A stretch of DNA of 28,284 nucleotides from a virus. Under the pieces are notes generated by a model. That model made no database searches. It saw only the letters and a program-made list of their open reading frames with translations, and was not told the origin of the DNA. Below, one piece after another: positions 25,601 through 28,284 of this stretch (its first letter is position 1; each line of letters begins with the position of its first letter). Where the stretch lies: the IMG/VR virus record IMGVR_UViG_3300020171_000105, positions 1 to 28,284 of that record; one strand, given 5' to 3'. A program made the position numbers and the translations under genes.

Positions 25601-26387
25601 CGCAACGTACACGGCAGGTGGAGCGGCGGCACATAAGGTGATGGCAAAATCAACATGGAAAGAGCTCGGGGGTAGCCTGATATATGAACCTGCATGGGAT
25701 GGACTTGAAAAGAGCGAGAAATCATATGAGAAAGCACTTCATACATTTCCCTTAAGTGCGCTTGGAACATTTTTAAGGTTTTCAGATCAAGGTATTACGG
25801 AAAAGATTGAGAAGGAAATCTCCAGAATCAGACAGACCAAAGCGAAACAGACTCTTGAAAAGAACGAGGCCTTTATTCGTCTGGTAAACGGCGAAGAACT
25901 GACCCCGGAACAGACCCTTGAAATTTTAATACAAAAGAAAGACGTAAGGCAAGACAAGATAATGTCATTGCTTGGTCGAAAATATGGCGGTGCTTATTTA
26001 CGCCAATTAACAAGAGCCGATTTATCTAAGGAAGAAAAAATAGCTGTTTTTATGATGATGATTATGGGGCAAGCTGAAACGCCAACAGAAAAGCCGGCAA
26101 CGCCACCCGAAAGCAAAGTCCCCGGCGAAATGAACATCCTGGGTCTTTCCTTACCGGGAACCCCGGATAAGAAACGTGCTATGCGCCAGGACAAAATAAA
26201 CGATTGGTCGGATAGATATTTGTCAGCCTCTAATAAGAAGGATGCCCGGTCTTTGGATAAAATCAGAATGGAACTCATGGAATTCAACAGGGCGCAGAAA
26301 GAAAAGAAGGCTTTCGGGATTACAATTAATATGTCCGATGTGATTCAATCGGCTCAAAGAAAGAAGTCTGTTTCAGGGCTACAATAA
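19632..26387 (+). CDS. Giant polyvalent ejection-type protein with HEIGH metallopeptidase motif
   Basis: The 2251-residue protein begins one base after the preceding stop (TAAATG). Residues 1-33 (MPVIEIPDKQMVVDFP) and 55-140 match N-terminal modules of large phage polyvalent proteins; the second opens GLRADGTPKGTGWLGELKRP and ends RISQGKSPF. Pro-rich linkers follow near 380 and 450. Around 1035-1255 is a probable zinc peptidase: VLAHEIGHWIDW (H1047, E1048, H1051), with E1253 in KELYADAMSGLL as possible third ligand. The last 700 residues hold conserved helical segments such as FNLIGDQSPYSWHPYINAIS and a hydrophobic stretch near 1850-1875 (MPKLIINALGSGAILWGMNK). The likely role is an internal virion protein injected with the DNA, able to cut a host or virion protein. 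No lysozyme or transglycosylase motif was seen. The N- and C-terminal halves may be processed apart. Confidence 0.75.
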   Translation: MPVIEIPDKQMVVDFPNTMTAQEIETAIQGEIYGQREKSAPIVSVPNTPVPLDYGLRADGTPKGTGWLGELKRPDGKVSTELSIGVEFDGKEREIPALVPTLIKPEIDHLLSGAKPTDAIVNKAVAFARQRISQGKSPFKEQPKIAASDRFNPAISTIARRAERGAQEQADQLGAPISTITGKPIPTTDEKFEQTAFMRDAPASAIGILGGIGAQALGGYTALLRLVSTGDLDKAKTVLDEISAQPAKFIKTPQQAKVVENISKAMMYLPEKGGEALAWMGKIADTELQKMGSAPTYLEPTGKTIGEAAVILAFPALKAKIAKSNWFRMLANEERGLVVQSLDNAIKMNPKMTEGEILRKWDNPQWREEALSKRATGETPQSGASAGTPAPKPSPTDGLPPEEIIRRTEILESQAAKGIKLTPKQEVNLNAYKSLIAERIKPTISKEDITPTMAGPLLGREPIQSVLPKTIDTSSVETTQTVPGQEPISQTPKKLMNIPVNIVESKTENGVSHELYKAASEKDNRSFYRIFDTESGKAVGVKGYPTLEAAKRAYESVDASATLTAVKVGEEPSSEAPTIEQTEKAGTDKAAETEVPDLDALDLMAVDILNTKGNERGDYGEGTVHQIGSSNPEWFKKLNKSIDFEHFNGEKTVKYDGISRDTFFAIQKKIKAKGVDSLTEIQKRYYFFIQQVIPDFKAQSSDFKAMDDLAFMEEKGYEPLGGKKIIAGDLKDGDKVIIRGEEFENKGMNADGTMTLEDGIPIKVDVFDEITIERIKKAPIPEMPEELRKKIEEAAIKAGGRLDYTKDGKPGYAHDRGTFSVTDLSMPGNETSFDVRTPEEIAGKFAEARKAAEKAKTETLPEGLTVNWNKVETKVKDGVKGTYYATYNKDGSFKKWHTKTEIDRLKTLKGTEGLNLKQDSYGKQTGVTGKETKGKQAGFGFVVEDPSQPEMFSQEPPPASKVKAAEKKPESPEEFNIGNFSDKPVTMQMPELVQLFKELSQGKYPQITKIIGRSLRTQGAFNPVTGGVRLQKDIFADQTWALKVLAHEIGHWIDWMPDKNLSRGNILGRVASLKGYMDHWLDDIYGGKGRITDADKKFFKREAKKLAGGERWIDEVIEKTLPITPDDILDIWNSGLPKEALHAGLLDYIMRLDTAEKKAIVVAAMKGIIPDDVKQFARIAKEYTGKKIKVKIPASDQAIMDKYKELIAEELKKRNIYNLDEIRNELKAFTQEWKPFEPDGDPTYTKYRFSGKELYADAMSGLLTNPDAFRVVAPRFYSAWFSWIHRKPEFKSVWEAWQNKISAGSEEVTKERMQNIYDMFEKNDKARIDELMKQREGSIVSAYDGLMTYFWDKNHKALGLLRTLKKEKGVNADHATETRNMIEEANYIASEISVYVGDIFEHIMNPIEAMGYDAKELGLVLFQKRVLGDRSEIGNPLGHSPETTTVDIKNIEDNIWGKEKTKAINDFADKLRSIRESLVLPLVQESGLATPEFMGKIKDTKSYATFSNIEWFKNKGGSGPGAGFYRQIGTLSEIENPLVSLILKDISLVRAARINITKRELSIDLYHAGAIEQAKMRWSKDANGNVPVEPTDPKKSPYSFMVQGKAEHYYVSKKIADMFAYAPVEAQQLATIWRYLSQPIREIFVSKNPIWMTRNVIRDVRQTIKNIPEVTLKDIPKLLLEYKRAFNEVRRYVFGKEMSPAIRQLFLDKAIPVNRIWAGFDETTESELDRIGISLDLSRKQNLDSAIAIRAIKSFWDALDKVGMISDIWGKVAGGKYLKKYSDRTPKQIAGVVRRRVGTPDYKRTGTGQQITNSVALFSNIGKEGVRAAIESATEDPGGYAWKTLWMNVMPKLIINALGSGAILWGMNKLGYDDKDDEDIKKVKTLQRVIEGISEYDRANYTIIPLGLTDSGKSAFLRIPEDYEGQFWGALVHKLMTGRILGHEGVFNLIGDQSPYSWHPYINAISRLSAYYVKGQNPVDDYRGRSIMSDATYTAGGAAAHKVMAKSTWKELGGSLIYEPAWDGLEKSEKSYEKALHTFPLSALGTFLRFSDQGITEKIEKEISRIRQTKAKQTLEKNEAFIRLVNGEELTPEQTLEILIQKKDVRQDKIMSLLGRKYGGAYLRQLTRADLSKEEKIAVFMMMIMGQAETPTEKPATPPESKVPGEMNILGLSLPGTPDKKRAMRQDKINDWSDRYLSASNKKDARSLDKIRMELMEFNRAQKEKKAFGITINMSDVIQSAQRKKSVSGLQ

Positions 26388-26406
26388 TATAAAAGGAGAT
26401 TCTATT

Positions 26407-26907
26407 ATGAAAAGGTTTTTAATCAGCATCTTAATACTGGCCTTGTTGATTGTACCTGTAGTATCGTATTCGGCTGGAATATCCGGCACCGCAACACCTG
26501 TTTATAACAGAGCAACGGGTAAGCTCGAAATGCTTCAGGTTGATTTGACCTGCGGAACAAAGGGAGTGACTTCCCCGGATTATACCGCAACGGTTATAAA
26601 TACGATATCCGGAATAGCGGATTATGATCTTAAAGGATTGTATCTCTACGAGGTCCGGGCAAAATTCAGCGATACACCGGCTACAATTAATTCAGATTTA
26701 ACCATAACAGACGACTTCGGGGTTGATTTGCTTGGCGGTGCCGGAACAGATATGCTTGATTCAGCCGATTATACTTCTGTTCCCGCAGGAACTTCGGCAA
26801 CAGTTTATTTTAAAAGGCCGGTCACGGGCAATATTACTGCGAACATCATAGGAAATCTGGTGAATGATGCCGTTATTTATATTCGCGCAATATTTGTCAC
26901 GCATTAA
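26407..26907 (+). CDS. Second exported protein with signal peptide
   Basis: The 166-residue product starts after AAAAGGAG. The N-terminus is a Sec-type signal: MKR, a hydrophobic core at about residues 4-19, and likely cleavage near residues 20-23. The rest is Thr/Gly/Asp-rich with repeated short strands. A segment LTITDDFGVDLLGGAGTDML recalls small beta proteins encoded near the ends of phage tail operons. One Cys is present (DLTCGTK). I do not recognise a named family. Like the protein at 4065-4730, it would be exported by the host, so both may act in the periplasm or at the cell surface during late infection. Confidence 0.7.
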   Translation: MKRFLISILILALLIVPVVSYSAGISGTATPVYNRATGKLEMLQVDLTCGTKGVTSPDYTATVINTISGIADYDLKGLYLYEVRAKFSDTPATINSDLTITDDFGVDLLGGAGTDMLDSADYTSVPAGTSATVYFKRPVTGNITANIIGNLVNDAVIYIRAIFVTH

Positions 26908-26941
26908 ATTGAATAAACCCTTAACTGAAGGAATCTGAAAA

Positions 26942-27187
26942 ATGGCACTTGATGAAATTGGAATGGGACTTGGAGGAGGAACTCTACTTGGGACAGTGTT
27001 GACCTACCTCGGCATGAAACAAAGGATTGACAGAATCGAAAAGGGCGCTGACGGCATGAAGGAGAAGATTCGCTATATCGACACCTGTGTTGAAATTCAT
27101 AAAGCAGTCGAGAGAAGACTGGAAAATATTGAAATAAAACAAGATGCTGTTCTTGGGATAGTTTCGGAACTTAAAGCGAGGAAATGA
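26942..27187 (+). CDS. Holin-like small membrane protein
   Basis: The 81-residue protein has one hydrophobic segment at about residues 7-25 (MGLGGGTLLGTVLTYLGMK). A charged coiled-coil tail follows (QRIDRIEKGADGMKEKIRYI, then RRLENIEIKQDAVLGIVSEL). It lies directly before the endolysin and overlaps it by ATGA. Its topology and position fit a single-span (class III-type) holin or another lysis-controlling membrane protein such as an i-spanin. A holin is the more economical guess because the predicted endolysin has no signal peptide and would need one. The family is not firmly recognised. Confidence 0.5.
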   Translation: MALDEIGMGLGGGTLLGTVLTYLGMKQRIDRIEKGADGMKEKIRYIDTCVEIHKAVERRLENIEIKQDAVLGIVSELKARK

Positions 27188-27690
27188 TGAGTTCCCGAAA
27201 CCTTGATGATGCAGTATATCAGATAAAAATCTTTGCAATGGAGCTTATTAAAAGAGCCAACGAAGAATTAAAGCTCAAGGTTTTTGTAACTTCTGTTATG
27301 AGAACATATGTCGAACAGGTGGCTTTGTATGCTCAGGGCAGAATGAATCTTTTTGAAGTGAATCAAGCTCGGAAGAAGGCGGGAATGTTGCCAATTGAAG
27401 CTCGGTTTAATAACAAAGTAACTTGGACTTTGAACTCAAAACATATTATCAATCTGGATGATAATACTCTCGAAAACGACAAGTCCAAGGCAGTTGATTT
27501 CGGAATTCTTGATAAGTACGGAGTATATCAGGGGAGTGAAAAGGCTGACACCAACAACGATACCAAGCCAGATTATCTACAACTTGGTGAACTCGGAATA
27601 AAACTGGCACATGAATTTGATTATCCAATAATTTGGGGTGGTAGTTTTAAAAACAATAAAGACCTACCCCATTACCAGTGGATGACATGA
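27184..27690 (+). CDS. Endolysin, M15-family peptidase (VanY / L-Ala-D-Glu peptidase type)
   Basis: The 168-residue protein shows M15 peptidase features. SVMRTYVEQVALYAQGR (37-53) matches the SxxRxxxxQxxLYxxGR N-terminal motif. Zinc ligands are likely H87 (SKHI) and D105 (SKAVDFG), with H163 in the closing LPHYQW, and a conserved E/D nearby. It cleaves the peptide part of peptidoglycan, as does the phage T5 endolysin of the same fold. The usual SxHxxGxAxD spacing is 7 residues between His and Asp, but here it is 18, so an insertion of about 11 residues (INLDDNTLEND) sits in the active-site loop. There is no signal peptide, so export would need the holin-like protein upstream. The start overlaps that gene (ATGA). 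Confidence 0.85.
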   Translation: MMSSRNLDDAVYQIKIFAMELIKRANEELKLKVFVTSVMRTYVEQVALYAQGRMNLFEVNQARKKAGMLPIEARFNNKVTWTLNSKHIINLDDNTLENDKSKAVDFGILDKYGVYQGSEKADTNNDTKPDYLQLGELGIKLAHEFDYPIIWGGSFKNNKDLPHYQWMT

Positions 27691-27926
27691 AAGATCGCAA
27701 ACCAATTTATCTGAATAAAAACGCAGTTGCATTGATTACAGTCTTTACAAGACCGGATCATATTGAGGATATGTGGACGACTGATTATCCTATATATAAT
27801 GAAGATTATAAGAAGGTTGCAGCAGAAGCGGCAAAGGAATTTATGGAGCAGCTTGATGAGCAGTATAATGAGTTGTTCTTAAGGGCATTGAAGAAGGAAA
27901 TAAACGAAAGGCTGAAACTATGGTAA
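27687..27926 (+). CDS. Small acidic helical protein of unknown function
   Basis: ATG 27687 overlaps the endolysin stop (ATGA) and gives 79 residues. A GTG at 27678 in the same frame would add three residues but has no separate support. The protein is acidic, with a helical C-terminal half (AAEAAKEFMEQLDEQYNELF, then RALKKEINERLKLW). No cysteines and no membrane segment are present. It sits in the lysis operon but no lysis motif is visible. I do not recognise a family. Confidence 0.6.
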   Translation: MKDRKPIYLNKNAVALITVFTRPDHIEDMWTTDYPIYNEDYKKVAAEAAKEFMEQLDEQYNELFLRALKKEINERLKLW

Positions 27927-28135
27927 GAGCAAAATTTAAAGTGAATAGTGTAAAGAATTATGAGCATGGTGCAGCAGAGGTAATGATGGAGCCTATCTCA
28001 AGTGGCTCTGAAGAGAACAAGCATTTCTGGAAGTATACTCCATCAGGCACTTTAAGCATGTGGATTGACAATCCCGATGCAGTCAAACAGTTTGTGCCGG
28101 GGCAAGAGTATTATCTGGACTTTATATTAGCGTGA
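27920..28135 (+). CDS. Small conserved phage protein (71 residues)
   Basis: The ATG overlaps the previous gene by 7 bases. The pattern MVRAKFKVNSV, then EENKHFWKYTPSGTLSMWID, then VPGQEYYLDFILA is a small beta-barrel-like protein that I recognise as recurring in phages and prophages of diverse bacteria. It is often near tail or lysis genes, with no assigned role. The conserved ENKxFWKxTPSG and GxEYYxDF parts support it being a real, constrained gene. Function unknown. Confidence 0.75.
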   Translation: MVRAKFKVNSVKNYEHGAAEVMMEPISSGSEENKHFWKYTPSGTLSMWIDNPDAVKQFVPGQEYYLDFILA

Positions 28136-28145
28136 TGAGGAAATA

Positions 28146-28252
28146 ATGGCTGAAACACAGGCGGGAAACTGACCGGAGACGGAATCCCTGCTACGCTTCA
28201 CAAGTCTAAGTCGCCGGAGCCAAAACAACACCCGCCACGCCGAAAAGAATAA
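28146..28252 (+). pseudogene. Possible short reading frame broken by a frameshift
   Basis: After GAGGAAATA, an ATG at 28146 reads MAETQAGN and stops at 28170. One frame over, from 28166, the sequence continues KLTGDGIPATLHKSKSPEPK to a stop at 28250. Adding one A to the GGGAAACTG run would join them into about 34 residues. It could be a sequencing error, a decayed gene, or nothing. The rest of 28253-28284 shows no feature. Confidence 0.2.
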
Positions 28253-28284
28253 TGACGCCTTAATGCGGTCGTAGGCGCACCACG

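Noticed and set aside
1-28284. CRISPR arrays, tRNA genes, insertion sequences
   Set aside because: No spaced repeats of CRISPR size, no cloverleaf with a CCA-type end and no transposase-like frame were seen on reading both strands.

Overview
This window is the late (packaging, morphogenesis, lysis) half of a tailed-phage or prophage genome. The gene order is terS, terL, portal, scaffold, major capsid, head-tail adaptor, tail nozzle, tail fibre, ejection-type proteins, a giant polyvalent protein, and lysis genes. There is no tape-measure gene and no tail-tube gene, so a short-tailed (podovirus-like) virion is the best reading. A membrane protein of the O-antigen ligase/polymerase type and Sec-type signal peptides suggest a Gram-negative host. 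The host genus cannot be read from the sequence. Genes are tightly packed, mostly with strong AAGGAG-type ribosome binding sites and ATGA overlaps. No tRNA, CRISPR array or insertion sequence was seen.

Layout. 1-526: two minus-strand genes, a membrane-anchored protein cut by the left edge and a ParD/CopG-like ribbon-helix-helix protein. 527-784: a divergent control region with a good minus-strand promoter (TTGACA-17-TATTAA) overlapped by a 16-bp palindrome. 785-4036: the terminase subunits. 4065-8775: an exported protein, an O-antigen ligase-like membrane protein, a small membrane protein, three zinc-ribbon-type proteins and the portal. 8888-10648: scaffold and major capsid protein. 10726-15976: decoration-like protein, adaptor, nozzle-like protein, tail fibre and a fibre-associated protein. 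16032-26387: four repeat-rich or coiled-coil proteins and a 2251-residue protein with a HEIGH metallopeptidase motif, together the probable ejection cargo. 26407-28135: an exported protein, a holin-like protein, an M15 peptidase endolysin and two small proteins. 28136-28284 holds no intact gene.

The most unusual element is in terL. A 324-residue Cys/Asn-type intein (2909-3880) sits directly after the third catalytic Asp-His of the packaging nuclease. Its two splicing halves are separated by about 200 codons that carry, in a different reading frame, a complete 194-residue HNH homing-endonuclease gene (3211-3795) with its own AAAGGAGG ribosome binding site. Both frames are open throughout. The same bases would therefore encode the endonuclease in one frame and a spacer joining the intein halves in the other. 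A T-TTA-AAG heptamer, in the right phase for a -1 shift into the endonuclease frame, overlaps that ribosome binding site.
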